A DNA stretch of 64,000 nucleotides from Dictyobacter arantiisoli (GTDB lineage: Bacteria; Chloroflexota; Ktedonobacteria; Ktedonobacterales; Ktedonobacteraceae): NCBI RefSeq assembly GCF_008326305.1, contig NZ_BIXY01000003.1, forward strand, positions 79,464 through 143,463, in the 5' to 3' direction. This document shows, piece after piece, positions 9,082-17,889 of this stretch. The notes under the pieces were generated by a model. That model was not told the origin of the DNA, did not search any database, and saw only the letters and a list, made by a program, of their open reading frames with translations. The translations under genes were made by a program, and so were the position numbers. The number at the start of each line of letters is the position of its first letter. Position 1 is the stretch's first letter.

Positions 9082-10434
9082 TTACTTAATACCTAAGGCT
9101 GCCGATTCTTCTTGAATGAAGCGTGTATAGGTATCGCCGCTGATAAACCCTTCGTGTTTCAGCAGTCGTTGGTGGAACGGTATCGTTGTTGTGATGCCCT
9201 CAATAACATATTCTTCTAGAGCGCGTTGCATGCGAGCGATAGCCTCATCCCGGGTTTCAGCCCAGACGACCAGTTTTGCGAGCAACGAGTCGTAATGTGG
9301 AGGGATCTCATAGCCAGCGTAGAGATGGCTATCAACGCGTACACCTGGTCCACCTGGTGGCAAATACTTCTCGATAACGCCGGTTTGTGGTCGGAAGTCT
9401 TTATCGGCATCTTCCGCCGTGATGCGGCACTCAATCGCATGACCACGCAATTTGATATCTTCTTGACGCAACTGCAAATGTTCGCCATAAGCGATTCGCA
9501 ATTGTTCCTTCACGAGATCCAGGCTTGTGACCAACTCCGTAACGGGATGCTCGACCTGTAAGCGTGTATTCATTTCCATGAAATAGTAGCGATTTTTTTC
9601 ATCGACCAGAAACTCAAGTGTGCCGGCATTGCGATAGCCGACCTTTTGCACTGCCCGAACTGCTCGTTCACCCATCTCATTGCACAACTCGCGTGGCAAG
9701 ATAGGGGTAGGAGACTCCTCGAGCACCTTCTGGTTACGGCGTTGACAAGAGCAGTTGCGTTCACCTAAATGGACACCATGACCGTAATTATCTACGAGCA
9801 CCTGAATCTCGACGTGACGGGCCTTTGCGACATAGCGTTCCAGGTAGATGCCATCATCGTTAAAGGCTTCACGGACCTCATTCTGAGCAACAGTAAATGT
9901 CCGTTCGAATTCTTCGGGTGCATTAATCAAGCGAATACCGCGTCCGCCGCCGCCAGCAACAGCTTTAAGCATCAGGGGAAAGCCGATCTCTGCTGCTGCT
10001 GCTTTAGCCTCTTCTAAGGTACGCAAAACGGGGGTGCCTGGAAGAGTAGGCAACCCTGCTTCGATCATAGCCTGGCGAGCGGAAACTTTATCGCCCATAA
10101 CTGACATTACCTCGGCTGAAGGGCCGATAAAAGTAATGTTTACATCCTGACAGATTTGAGCAAAGCTCGTATTCTCTGATAGGAAACCATAGCCTGGATG
10201 AATTGCTTCAGCATTTGAAATAATAGCTGCGCTAATGATATTAGGGATATTTAAATAGCTTTTTCCACTGGCTCCTGGGCCGATACAAATCCGCTCATCT
10301 GCCATTTGTACAGGGAGTGAATCACGATCAGCTTCGGAGTGGGCAATAACACTACGTATTCCCATTTCGCGACAAGCGCGAATGACGCGTAAGGCAATTT
10401 CACCACGATTTGCAATTAAAATCTTACGAAACAT
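9082..10434 (-). CDS. accC: Acetyl-CoA carboxylase biotin carboxylase subunit
   Basis: A 450-residue ATP-grasp enzyme that carboxylates biotin on AccB using bicarbonate and ATP. The start MFRKILIANRGEIALRVIRA is typical; the glycine-rich ATP lid GGGGRG lies at 161-166 and ATP-binding lysines are K116 and K157. FMEMNTRLQVEHPVTE, containing the bicarbonate and catalytic residues, is intact. The ATG at 10434 is chosen over the TTG at 10449 because it restores the usual N-terminus; no strong ribosome site is seen for either. A standalone subunit of this length belongs to the bacterial multi-subunit carboxylase. The accC, fabF and accB genes form one minus-strand cluster, divergent from two dehydratase genes. 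Confidence 0.95.
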   Translation of the reverse strand: MFRKILIANRGEIALRVIRACREMGIRSVIAHSEADRDSLPVQMADERICIGPGASGKSYLNIPNIISAAIISNAEAIHPGYGFLSENTSFAQICQDVNITFIGPSAEVMSVMGDKVSARQAMIEAGLPTLPGTPVLRTLEEAKAAAAEIGFPLMLKAVAGGGGRGIRLINAPEEFERTFTVAQNEVREAFNDDGIYLERYVAKARHVEIQVLVDNYGHGVHLGERNCSCQRRNQKVLEESPTPILPRELCNEMGERAVRAVQKVGYRNAGTLEFLVDEKNRYYFMEMNTRLQVEHPVTELVTSLDLVKEQLRIAYGEHLQLRQEDIKLRGHAIECRITAEDADKDFRPQTGVIEKYLPPGGPGVRVDSHLYAGYEIPPHYDSLLAKLVVWAETRDEAIARMQRALEEYVIEGITTTIPFHQRLLKHEGFISGDTYTRFIQEESAALGIK

Positions 10435-10721
10435 AATACATATTGGCAAAGCAACCGACTAAGGATGCTTTAGCTTGCTCCTCTCACTATAAGCCCTCGT
10501 GAGGGGGTGTTTGTAAAGCAAATTATATCATGCCCGTCCGCTTGAGGCTAGAGTGAGGGTAAATATCGCTATCTTGAGAAAAGAAGCATCTTTCCGATTA
10601 CGCTTTTCTGATTTCCTCTGGATAGTGTTTTTTTTACTTGACAACCGGCATTGAACGGTTAATACTGAGTGCGCGAGTTGCCTCTATGGTAGCGCATGTG
10701 ATGTACAAAGGAGTTCTGGCT

Positions 10722-11159
10722 ATGTTTGATAAAAGTAAGATTGGACAAAGTTTCCCGCCCTTTACTGTGAGGGTGGAGCGTTGTAAGGTCTACGAATTAG
10801 CCCTGGCAATCGGGGATACAAATCCTATTTATCATGATCTGGCAGCCGCGCAGGCCGCTGGCTATGCGGATGTGCCCTTGCCTCCCACTTTTCCGACCGT
10901 GCTCAATTTTTGGGGTAATACCCTGATGTGGCAACAATTGGCTGAAACTGGCATTCAGATTGCTCAGGTGCTGCATGGGGAAGAGGCGTATGAGTATCTC
11001 GCGCCCATTGTCGCTAATGATGTGTTGACGGGTGTGATGTCGATTGTGGATGGGAAGAGTCGTCCCTCTATGGATATCGTGACCGTCGAAACTCGTTATA
11101 CCAATCAACGCAACGAATCTGTCTTGAACGTGAAAACGATGTTTATCGTGCGGGAATAG
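10722..11159 (+). CDS. MaoC-fold dehydratase, HadA-like subunit
   Basis: A 145-residue hot-dog fold protein. YELALAIGDTNPIYHD and the segment PLPPTFPTVLNFWG match HadA of the mycobacterial (3R)-hydroxyacyl-ACP dehydratase, which works as a heterodimer with HadB. The family member equivalent to HadA usually provides the acyl-binding groove, with catalysis in HadB. The ATG at 10722 is preceded by AAAGGAG at 10707-10713; the longer frame from 10638 is not needed. A second MaoC-type gene follows 81 bases later. With fabF, accB and accC on the opposite strand it suggests that this pair performs the dehydration step of fatty-acid elongation in place of FabZ; that is inferred from context. Confidence 0.8.
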   Translation: MFDKSKIGQSFPPFTVRVERCKVYELALAIGDTNPIYHDLAAAQAAGYADVPLPPTFPTVLNFWGNTLMWQQLAETGIQIAQVLHGEEAYEYLAPIVANDVLTGVMSIVDGKSRPSMDIVTVETRYTNQRNESVLNVKTMFIVRE

Positions 11160-11240
11160 CTGCGACTGGTTGTATCTCTAGAAGATCAAGATGTGCGCAT
11201 CTCTGGTCTGATCTATTGACTTCAATTGAAGGAGAAAAAC

Positions 11241-11693
11241 ATGACAACGCATGCCAATATTCCAACCAGCCGCTATTTCGAGGATGTGCAGGTTGGAGAT
11301 GTGATTCCACAGTTAGTGAAATCGCCAATCACGCATCAACAATTGGTGCGCTATTCGGGAGCCTCAGGCGATTTTAATCCCTTGCATACTGACCCCAGGG
11401 TCGGTGAGGCCGTTGGGACGGGTGGTATCATCGCCCATGGAATGCTGATTATGGGTTTCGTCGGCCAGATGCTGAGCGATTATACTGGCCCATTGCCATT
11501 ACAGAAATTTGGGGTGCGCTTCAAAGGTATGACCCATCTTGAGGATGTCATCACATGCACAGGTACAATCACCGATAAATATGAAGCTGATGGAAAAGGC
11601 TATATTAAAGGTAAGGTACAGGCGAAAGATCAAACTGGCGATGTAAAAGTTGCTGGTACTTTTGTTGCTGCCCTGCCTTATCGAAACGCTTGA
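11241..11693 (+). CDS. MaoC-like (R)-specific enoyl-CoA/ACP hydratase, HadB-like subunit
   Basis: A 150-residue protein with the hydratase 2 motif SGDFNPLHTDP, holding the catalytic Asp and His, followed by GGIIAHGMLIMGFVGQ, the second signature of the fold. Family members hydrate or dehydrate (3R)-hydroxyacyl thioesters. GAAGGAG at 11227-11233 places the start at 11241. Together with the HadA-like gene upstream it forms the likely two-subunit (3R)-hydroxyacyl-ACP dehydratase of this organism. A role in polyhydroxyalkanoate supply (PhaJ) is an alternative, but no pha genes are seen. A terminator follows 60 bases downstream. Confidence 0.87.
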   Translation: MTTHANIPTSRYFEDVQVGDVIPQLVKSPITHQQLVRYSGASGDFNPLHTDPRVGEAVGTGGIIAHGMLIMGFVGQMLSDYTGPLPLQKFGVRFKGMTHLEDVITCTGTITDKYEADGKGYIKGKVQAKDQTGDVKVAGTFVAALPYRNA

Positions 11694-11752
11694 GCCTGTA
11701 TTCAGATTCCCTGTCTATTATCAACTCACCATGTACCATCATACATTATTCC

Positions 11753-11785
11753 AGAGGCTCAACACGCGAGCCTCTTCTCTTTCTA
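11753..11785 (+). terminator. Rho-independent terminator after the hadB-like gene
   Basis: AGAGGCTC (11753-11760) pairs perfectly with GAGCCTCT (11768-11775) over a seven-base loop and is followed by a pyrimidine tract TCTCTTTCT. Confidence 0.75.
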
Positions 11786-11955
11786 ACTTCCCTCTAGCCT
11801 AAAAAGATTGATTTATGTTCATTTTATCTTCCTTATGGTAAAATAATAAAGTGAATACTTATCTTTGTAAGTGACAGTACTTTCATAGATATCATAGATA
11901 TCTTTCAATATGAGAGGCTTTTGGTTGGCTCTACCGCAACGAAGTGGAGGAGAGC

Positions 11956-13152
11956 GTGCGCTATCCAAATGCTATATTTTATTACACTTTAAATATATCT
12001 TTCCTGGCGCAATTGTGCTGGACAGTGGTCGCAGCACTCATTTCGCTCGTCCTCGTCGTGTACACTCCCTGGCTCGGACATAATCCTATCATCTTTGTGA
12101 TACCGGCTATCCTGGCAACCTGGATCTTTGAAGGCACTGGCTTGTTTATCTGTCTGTTTGTATTGTTGTGCCTGTCCGGTCTGAATTATATTATGCAGAT
12201 GGGCTTTGTCTGGCCCCCAGCTTCTCATCTTCTGGTGTGGAGTATCGATACATTCATATGCATACTCATTGGATTAATTGTGAATGCGCTGCGCGCTATA
12301 TTACTGGTCACTTTACAGGCAAAAGAAATTGCGGAAAGCAAGTACGAGGAACAGTGCCGCGTGGCTGAGGTGAAAGATGAGTTTCTCCAGAAAGTCAACC
12401 ATGAGTTGCGCACACCCTTGACGGCGCTGTATGGATATCTTGAGTTGTTGCTAGAACACGGTGAGCAGTTAGATACGGAGATTCGTACAACCTTCTTACA
12501 GCATGCCATGCAGGGTTGTGATGAGTTGCAGTTACTGGTCAATAACGTCCTGGACACAATGAGCAACGAAAAAGATCGCCCTTCGCCCTATACAGAACAA
12601 CTGCCCGTCCGAGATATCCTCTTTGAGGTATTGGAGCGCTTTGATCCCAAGAGCGTGCAGGAGCATTCCATTTATGTGGATGTTCCTGATTATATTGTGG
12701 TGCAGGGAAATGCTCAGTATCTCCGCCAGATTTTACGGAACCTGCTGGCAAATGCCTTCAAGTATGCCCCTGCACATACGCCGATCACAGTCAGTGCGGC
12801 TTTGAATGGCATGGTGGTTCATCCTCTCCATGCAGCTCCTGAAATCTGTATCAGTGTGCGGGATGTGGGCCCTGGTATACCCGAGGATGAAATGCCTTTG
12901 CTGTTTAAACAGTTTGTGCGTTTACGGCGCGAGACCAGTGGGCGCGTAGGCGGTTCGGGTCTGGGACTTTTTTTGAGCAAGCAATTTGTCGAGGCAATGG
13001 GTGGTCATATCTGGGTTGAGAGCGCGGGAATTGAAGGTCAGGGAAGTTGTTTCTCGTTCACATTGCCGTGTGTGATACGGCCGAAAGTCCAGGCCAAAAC
13101 CTCTCCCGATGATTTTACCCAGTTTAACTCATCCGTATCACTGCCATCGTAG
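11956..13152 (+). CDS. Membrane sensor histidine kinase
   Basis: A kinase of about 398 residues. The N-terminal 120 residues contain four hydrophobic segments with very short connecting loops, resembling the DUF4118-like membrane module of KdpD-type kinases, so there is little extracellular sensing surface. A coiled linker leads to the HisKA motif FLQKVNHELRTPLTAL with phospho-accepting H149. The ATP-binding domain has the N box NLLANAFKYAP, the G1 box DVGPGIPEDE and the G2 box GGSGLGLFLSKQF. GGAGG at 11946-11950 favours the GTG at 11956; the GTG at 11944 is the alternative. No response regulator gene adjoins it, so it is an orphan kinase. Confidence 0.88.
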   Translation: MRYPNAIFYYTLNISFLAQLCWTVVAALISLVLVVYTPWLGHNPIIFVIPAILATWIFEGTGLFICLFVLLCLSGLNYIMQMGFVWPPASHLLVWSIDTFICILIGLIVNALRAILLVTLQAKEIAESKYEEQCRVAEVKDEFLQKVNHELRTPLTALYGYLELLLEHGEQLDTEIRTTFLQHAMQGCDELQLLVNNVLDTMSNEKDRPSPYTEQLPVRDILFEVLERFDPKSVQEHSIYVDVPDYIVVQGNAQYLRQILRNLLANAFKYAPAHTPITVSAALNGMVVHPLHAAPEICISVRDVGPGIPEDEMPLLFKQFVRLRRETSGRVGGSGLGLFLSKQFVEAMGGHIWVESAGIEGQGSCFSFTLPCVIRPKVQAKTSPDDFTQFNSSVSLPS

Positions 13153-13332
13153 CTGGTTTCCTTATACCCTCCATGCTATACTTTTATAGCAACTCTCTAA
13201 GAGGATATCAAATTTCCAGTCCCATTGAGGCCCTGGTGCTCGCCTGTAGGCAGACGCAGGTGTGAAAACTCATGTGTTCTTCATGAACGATTTTTTGCAC
13301 CGATGATGCTCAAAAACGGAAAGGTTGGCGTG

Positions 13333-15966
13333 ATGTTAAAAGAAAGCACTCTGCATATCTTGAAAAGATTTCTGCCGCCTGGACGCGTGTTGACAGATAG
13401 GGCGACGCTGATCTCTTATGAGGCTGATGGTGGCCTGGATAAGGGGCTGCCTGAAGCTGTGGTCTTTCCTCGTTCCAGGGAAGAGGTTATTGCGGTGATG
13501 CGTTGGGCTGCGGTCTATGGCGTGCCTTTGATTGCGCGAGGTGCTGGTACCGGTCTGTCAGGTGGCGCGGTCGCGGAACAGGGCGGCATGATTGTTGAGT
13601 TTGTGCATATGAATCGTCTCCAGGAGATCGATGCCGTTGGGCGGAGCGCGGTGGTTGAGCCAGCGTTGATTAATCTACGTCTGGACGAACGGGCACAGAC
13701 ATTGGATCTCTACTTTCCGCCCGATCCTTCAAGTCAGCGGGCCTCGACGATGGGTGGGAATGTGGCAGAGAATTCGGGTGGTCCCCATTGCTTTAAATAT
13801 GGAGTGACGACGAATTATGTCATAGGCATGCAGGTGGTATTGTCGGATGGGGAGTGCATTCAGGTTGGTGGACGCGCGTTTGATTATCCCGAGTATGATT
13901 TTTGTGGATTGATTACTGGTAGCGAGGGTATGCTGGCCTTGTTGACGTCGATTTCGCTGCGCTTGCTGCGTCGTCCACCTGCCGTAAAGACCTTGCTGGC
14001 GATCTTTGATTCAGTGGAACAGGCCGGGGTAGCTGTTTCGGCTGTGATTGCCGCCGGACTTATGCCAGCCACCATGGAGATGATGGATCAGCAGATTGTG
14101 CGCATTATTGAGCCGTTCGCACATGCTAACCTGCCGCTGGATGCTGGCGCGGTACTGATTATCGAGTTTGATGGCTATCCAGAGAGCCTGGATGGACAGT
14201 TGCGCGAAGTATTGGATATTCTGGAATCCCATGGCGGGAAAGATATGCGTGTGGCCCGAACTGAAGAAGAGCGGGCAAAGATCTGGCTGGCCCGTAAAAG
14301 CGCAGCGGGCGCGATTGCCCGTGAGGTTCCGGCTCAATATACGGTTGATATCACGGTTCCTCGGAGCCGACTGGCTGAGATGCTGATGGAGGCTAATCGT
14401 GTAGGGGAGGAGTTACAGCTACGTATGGGCCATGTTTTCCACGCCGGGGATGGCAATTTGCATCCTATGCTCCTGGTTCCCGAACCGGGTGATCCTGTTT
14501 TGATGGCGCGTATCCATGCGGGCGGCCGCGAGATGGCACGCTGCTGCGTGGCGATGGGTGGGAGTATCACAGGAGAGCATGGTGTGGGGATTGAGAAACG
14601 CGACTTTATGCCCTTGATGCATAACGCTGCCGAGATGCTGGCTATGTGGGATATCAAGCAGGTCTTTGATCCTCGCTGCCTCTTGAATCCTGGCAAGATT
14701 TTTCCCCTGCCCGCGCCAGATGAGCCTGGTCCTTATGCCGGTTATATTCCTTTGGAACAGCAAGTGCCCGCTGTGGCTGAGATAACGAATCAAGGCTATA
14801 CCCCGGCTACCGCTGAAGAGGCGGCGCGACAATTACAGGCACTGACCAGGGCGCGTCAACCAGTTACAATCACCAGTGCTCCATTAGCTGCTGAACAGAT
14901 CGGCCCCAGGCGCTATCTCAGTACCTCGGCACTCCAGGGCATCTCTACCTATGCTCCCGAGGATCTCTCTATGACCGTCGGCGCGGGCACACCGCTTACA
15001 GAGATACATACATTTCTGCGTGCACATGGCAAGCATGTACCGCTGGTCGCGCCATGGCCGGATATGACGATTGGAGATCTGGTGGCGTCCAATGTAAACG
15101 CTCCTTTGCGTATGCGCTATGGTGCGGTACGGGATATTGTGCTCTGTGCCACCGTCGCCCTGGCAGATGGACGCGTCATTCGGACTGGCCGCCCGATTGT
15201 CAAAAATGTGGCAGGCTTTGATCTGACCAAGGTGTTTGTGGGATCGTATGGGACGCTGGGCCTCTTGACCGATATCTCCCTTAAAGTATTATCCTTACCG
15301 CGCTGCAAACGCACCTTGCTCTTTCCTGTCGAGGATCTCAGCAGTGGACTGCGCTGGGGACAGGAGATGCTCCATCTGGCCTTAACGGCATCCGCTGTGG
15401 TATTGATCAGTGACGTCACAACCTATGAGCTAACGCATACTCCTTACACACTGGCCTATACCGCCGAGGGTGTGCTGGAGGATGTAGAGGCCGAACTGGC
15501 ACAGGTGCAGACATCCTTATTGCATCTGGGGGCACCGCAGCCTGTTCTTACGGAGACGCTGACGGGTAGTGATCTCTGGTCGCAACTGATCGGTGCACCG
15601 CATGCGGCTGCTACATGTGTCGTACGCATTGGAATTCCTGCTAGAGATCTGGTACTGTACAGTGAGCAGCAAGCCGCGCTCCTGCAAGAGGGAACATATA
15701 TCGTGGATATCGCCAATGGTTTTATCTACGTGGTGCGTCAGTACACAACCCTTGCCGAGCTGCAAAACTGGTTGGATGCCTTGCGTCAACCAGCCCTCGC
15801 TCTGGGTGGATATGTATTGGTGATGGCACAACCAGCGGCAATGCGCGGACAGATCGACTGCCGGGGCTATCAGCCAGGTAGCCAGGCAGTGATGCAACGT
15901 TTGAAAGCTCAATGGGACCCGGCTGGCATACTCAATTCAGAGGCGTTCATCCTCACCAGACGCTAA
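13333..15966 (+). CDS. Fused glycolate oxidase-like FAD oxidoreductase, GlcD-GlcE
   Basis: An 877-residue protein made of two FAD-linked oxidase halves. Residues about 1-475 are GlcD-like: PEAVVFPRSREEVIAVMRWA, the FAD-binding PLIARGAGTGLSGGAV, PDPSSQRASTMGGNVAENSGG, and the C-terminal HVFHAGDGNLHPMLLVP and GSITGEHGVGIEKRDFM. Residues about 500-877 are GlcE-like: LSMTVGAGTPLTEIHTFL, APWPDMTIGDLVASNVNAPLR and RPIVKNVAGFDLTKVFVGSYGTLG. In enteric bacteria these are separate subunits acting with the iron-sulfur protein GlcF; no glcF is seen here. The likely reaction is oxidation of glycolate or another 2-hydroxy acid. The start at 13333 follows GAAAGG; the open frame upstream adds a basic, non-homologous stretch. 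Confidence 0.87.
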   Translation: MLKESTLHILKRFLPPGRVLTDRATLISYEADGGLDKGLPEAVVFPRSREEVIAVMRWAAVYGVPLIARGAGTGLSGGAVAEQGGMIVEFVHMNRLQEIDAVGRSAVVEPALINLRLDERAQTLDLYFPPDPSSQRASTMGGNVAENSGGPHCFKYGVTTNYVIGMQVVLSDGECIQVGGRAFDYPEYDFCGLITGSEGMLALLTSISLRLLRRPPAVKTLLAIFDSVEQAGVAVSAVIAAGLMPATMEMMDQQIVRIIEPFAHANLPLDAGAVLIIEFDGYPESLDGQLREVLDILESHGGKDMRVARTEEERAKIWLARKSAAGAIAREVPAQYTVDITVPRSRLAEMLMEANRVGEELQLRMGHVFHAGDGNLHPMLLVPEPGDPVLMARIHAGGREMARCCVAMGGSITGEHGVGIEKRDFMPLMHNAAEMLAMWDIKQVFDPRCLLNPGKIFPLPAPDEPGPYAGYIPLEQQVPAVAEITNQGYTPATAEEAARQLQALTRARQPVTITSAPLAAEQIGPRRYLSTSALQGISTYAPEDLSMTVGAGTPLTEIHTFLRAHGKHVPLVAPWPDMTIGDLVASNVNAPLRMRYGAVRDIVLCATVALADGRVIRTGRPIVKNVAGFDLTKVFVGSYGTLGLLTDISLKVLSLPRCKRTLLFPVEDLSSGLRWGQEMLHLALTASAVVLISDVTTYELTHTPYTLAYTAEGVLEDVEAELAQVQTSLLHLGAPQPVLTETLTGSDLWSQLIGAPHAAATCVVRIGIPARDLVLYSEQQAALLQEGTYIVDIANGFIYVVRQYTTLAELQNWLDALRQPALALGGYVLVMAQPAAMRGQIDCRGYQPGSQAVMQRLKAQWDPAGILNSEAFILTRR

Positions 15967-16096
15967 GGGCTACCTCAATGGCTGTTGTTCAGTATCCTTT
16001 TTCCAATCTCTTGCGTGCCCTATCATAAGAAGGAATTTTTGCTTCTCCCTTATAATCCTGCCAGGACATACAACGTAAAATGAAGGAGAATCTGCT

Positions 16097-16330
16097 ATGC
16101 CAGAGGATAAAAAACAACCAGAGAAGCCTCTGAAGTCAGATGAGGCAACCCTGACCGGTGCTCAGGGGAACACAGGGCAATATGGACAAGGACAGTATGA
16201 TAGCGAGGGCAATCCCGATCCTCATGGTCCGCAAGCCAAACAATTAGCTGCAGATGAGCCAGCACAAAATCCTAAAAAAGCATCATCAGCCAAACAGACA
16301 GCCCGACAATCCGAAGTTCCCCAGGATTAG
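16097..16330 (+). CDS. Small disordered hydrophilic protein
   Basis: A 77-residue protein of Lys, Gln, Pro, Glu, Asp and Gly with almost no hydrophobic residues (QGQYDSEGNPDPHGPQAKQL). It is likely unstructured and cytosolic. A good ribosome site, AAGGAG at 16083-16088, precedes the ATG and supports real translation. Such proteins resemble stress-related hydrophilins by composition only. No family is recognised. Confidence 0.6.
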   Translation: MPEDKKQPEKPLKSDEATLTGAQGNTGQYGQGQYDSEGNPDPHGPQAKQLAADEPAQNPKKASSAKQTARQSEVPQD

Positions 16331-16355
16331 CAATTCTTTTATGGTTGCTTGCAAG

Positions 16356-16417
16356 TTATCCACACTCTTGAACATTTGTCCACATAGTTATCCACAATTG
16401 GCTTTTTATGTGGATAA
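16356..16417. promoter_or_regulatory. Cluster of four DnaA boxes
   Basis: Three perfect DnaA boxes lie in 62 bases: TTATCCACA at 16356-16364 and 16388-16396, and its reverse complement TGTGGATAA at 16409-16417. A fourth with one mismatch, TTGTCCACA, is at 16376-16384. The last two face each other across 12 bases. An AT-rich stretch with CTTAG repeats follows. This could be a DnaA-controlled promoter region of the downstream sigma factor, a DnaA-titrating locus, or an origin; dnaA, dnaN and other usual origin neighbours are absent from the window. Confidence 0.72.
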
Positions 16418-16533
16418 CTATGGCTGATCTGGTTGTATCACTAAGCGGTCTCTGTTTCGTATTCTAAGAAAGATCCCTATTCCTCTCAGTAAACCTCCTC
16501 AGATAGCCTCCAACCTTAGAATAAGATAAGTGT

Positions 16534-16589
16534 AGCTTAGGATTAGATTAAAAATAGAATATTAGAGATTTTTAATCTAATCCTAAGCT
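16534..16589. repeat. 22-bp perfect inverted repeat upstream of the sigma factor gene
   Basis: The left arm at 16534-16555 (starting AGCTTAGGATTAG) is the exact reverse complement of the right arm at 16568-16589 (ending CTAATCCTAAGCT), with a 12-base AT-only-like spacer. Further CTTAG/CTAAG motifs flank it. It lies 66 bases upstream of a good promoter and may be an operator for a dimeric regulator or a stable RNA hairpin; no T run follows, so it is not a simple terminator. Confidence 0.75.
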
Positions 16590-16654
16590 TGTGCTAAGCA
16601 CTTAAATTTACGCTTAGAGAGCCTTATGGTAGAGCTTTTAAGCTCAAAAAACGC

Positions 16655-16683
16655 TTGCAATTTCCCTCAAATATCCCTATGCT
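16655..16683 (+). promoter_or_regulatory. Probable promoter of the sigma factor gene
   Basis: TTGCAA (16655-16660) and TATGCT (16678-16683) are separated by 17 bases, a good fit to housekeeping -35 and -10 hexamers, 33 bases before the start codon at 16716. Confidence 0.45.
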
Positions 16684-16715
16684 ATAGGAGTCAAAAGAAA
16701 GTGAGGTTGTTAATT

Positions 16716-17354
16716 ATGCAAGTTAAAGAACGTACACGAGTCCAGAAAACACAGACACATGAGATTACTGATGGAATGTTGGTTACACGTACACTCGCAG
16801 GTGATCAGGGTTCATTTGAACTATTAGTGAACCGTTACAATACACCCCTCTTCAATTTTATCTGTCATTTGTTGGGTGATTATGATCTGGCCTGTGATGT
16901 ATCGCAGCAGGTGTTCTTGCAATTATATATTTCGATGCCAACTTTACGTACCGGTGAGCCATTGAAAGCCTGGCTGTTCCAGGTCGCTCGTAACCGTTGT
17001 TTGGATGAGTTGCGTCGCAAACGTTCCATTCACTTCTCTGAGTTGGAGGCCAGTCGGGATGATGACGATCTGTCTCCTCTAGATATTATGCCGGATGCAC
17101 AGCCACTGCCAGATGAGATGGCGGAGCGCAGTGATCTTCAGCAGGCATTACGCGAGGCTATCGATGCCTTACCCCCGAAATTCCGTTCGGTGGTATTGTT
17201 GCGCTATTCCAGTCAATTGAGCTTCTCTGAAATTGGGAAAGCTTTAAACATGCCTGAGGCGACCGCCAAGACCTATTTCCAGCGCGCACGTCCACTGCTG
17301 CGTACAGCGATGGCCAGCCATTGGAAACCCGAATTGAATGAGGCGGCTTCTTAG
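16716..17354 (+). CDS. ECF-like RNA polymerase sigma-70 factor
   Basis: A 212-residue sigma factor. Region 2 is DQGSFELLVNRYNTPLFNFI through CDVSQQVFLQLYISMP to WLFQVARNRCLDELRRKR; region 4 is ALPPKFRSVVLLRYSSQLSF followed by the helix-turn-helix EIGKALNMPEATAKTYFQRA. The absence of region 3 and the length place it in the extracytoplasmic-function group, which directs polymerase to special promoters, usually under an anti-sigma factor. No anti-sigma gene is recognisable; the small gene 223 bases downstream is the only candidate. The ATG at 16716 has GTGAGG nine bases upstream. The upstream DnaA boxes and inverted repeat suggest unusual control. Confidence 0.9.
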   Translation: MQVKERTRVQKTQTHEITDGMLVTRTLAGDQGSFELLVNRYNTPLFNFICHLLGDYDLACDVSQQVFLQLYISMPTLRTGEPLKAWLFQVARNRCLDELRRKRSIHFSELEASRDDDDLSPLDIMPDAQPLPDEMAERSDLQQALREAIDALPPKFRSVVLLRYSSQLSFSEIGKALNMPEATAKTYFQRARPLLRTAMASHWKPELNEAAS

Positions 17355-17577
17355 TATTCTGTTAGATTGGCTTTGTGAAGCGGGATTGGATTGTCCGCAG
17401 GTGGCATGCAAATGAAGAGAAACAGCATACCAGCTTAACAGGTAGCTTGAGATGGTTCTGTAGAAGTTTAGAATTAGCGGCCTCTTTCCTGAGAAAACTT
17501 GGAAAACTGAAACTTCTTTCTAAGGTTATTCGTGTTAAAGACAGATAACGAATATGAATAACTTTAAGGGAGTTCTT

Positions 17578-17790
17578 ATGAAGAACATATCGCTGGACCT
17601 GTTGGCTGTTGATGTAACCGATGATGCTGCTCTTGATGCAATGCTAGAAAAATTAGAGCAAATGGAGCCGCCAGTAGATATGGTTAGCCGCGTGTTGAAT
17701 GCGGTCTCACAACTTCCTTTGACCTATGGCGCGCCCGTCGCGCTTGTGCCGTCCTGGCACGAGCTTGAGGTTGTTGCGCTAGCGGAATAG
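17578..17790 (+). CDS. Small acidic protein following the sigma factor gene
   Basis: A 70-residue acidic protein, with the segment DDAALDAMLEKLEQMEPP predicted helical and a hydrophobic second half. GGGAG at 17567-17571 supports the ATG at 17578. A clear terminator follows at 17858, so this is a real transcription unit. No family is recognised; a link to the upstream sigma factor is possible only by position. Confidence 0.5.
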   Translation: MKNISLDLLAVDVTDDAALDAMLEKLEQMEPPVDMVSRVLNAVSQLPLTYGAPVALVPSWHELEVVALAE

Positions 17791-17857
17791 GCATATACCA
17801 GGATAACAAAGAACTACATAATAAAAACAACCACACCAGATTAAACACGAACTCTTT

Positions 17858-17889
17858 AGGCAAGGCAATGTGACCTTGCCTTTTCTTTG
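17858..17889 (+). terminator. Rho-independent terminator
   Basis: AGGCAAGG (17858-17865) pairs with CCTTGCCT (17874-17881) around an eight-base loop, then TTTCTTTG. It ends the sigma factor and small-protein unit. Confidence 0.82.

Noticed and set aside
16331..16715. Firm call as the chromosomal replication origin
   Set aside because: DnaA boxes are present but none of the usual origin genes is nearby and base skew could not be computed here; kept as one of several options.
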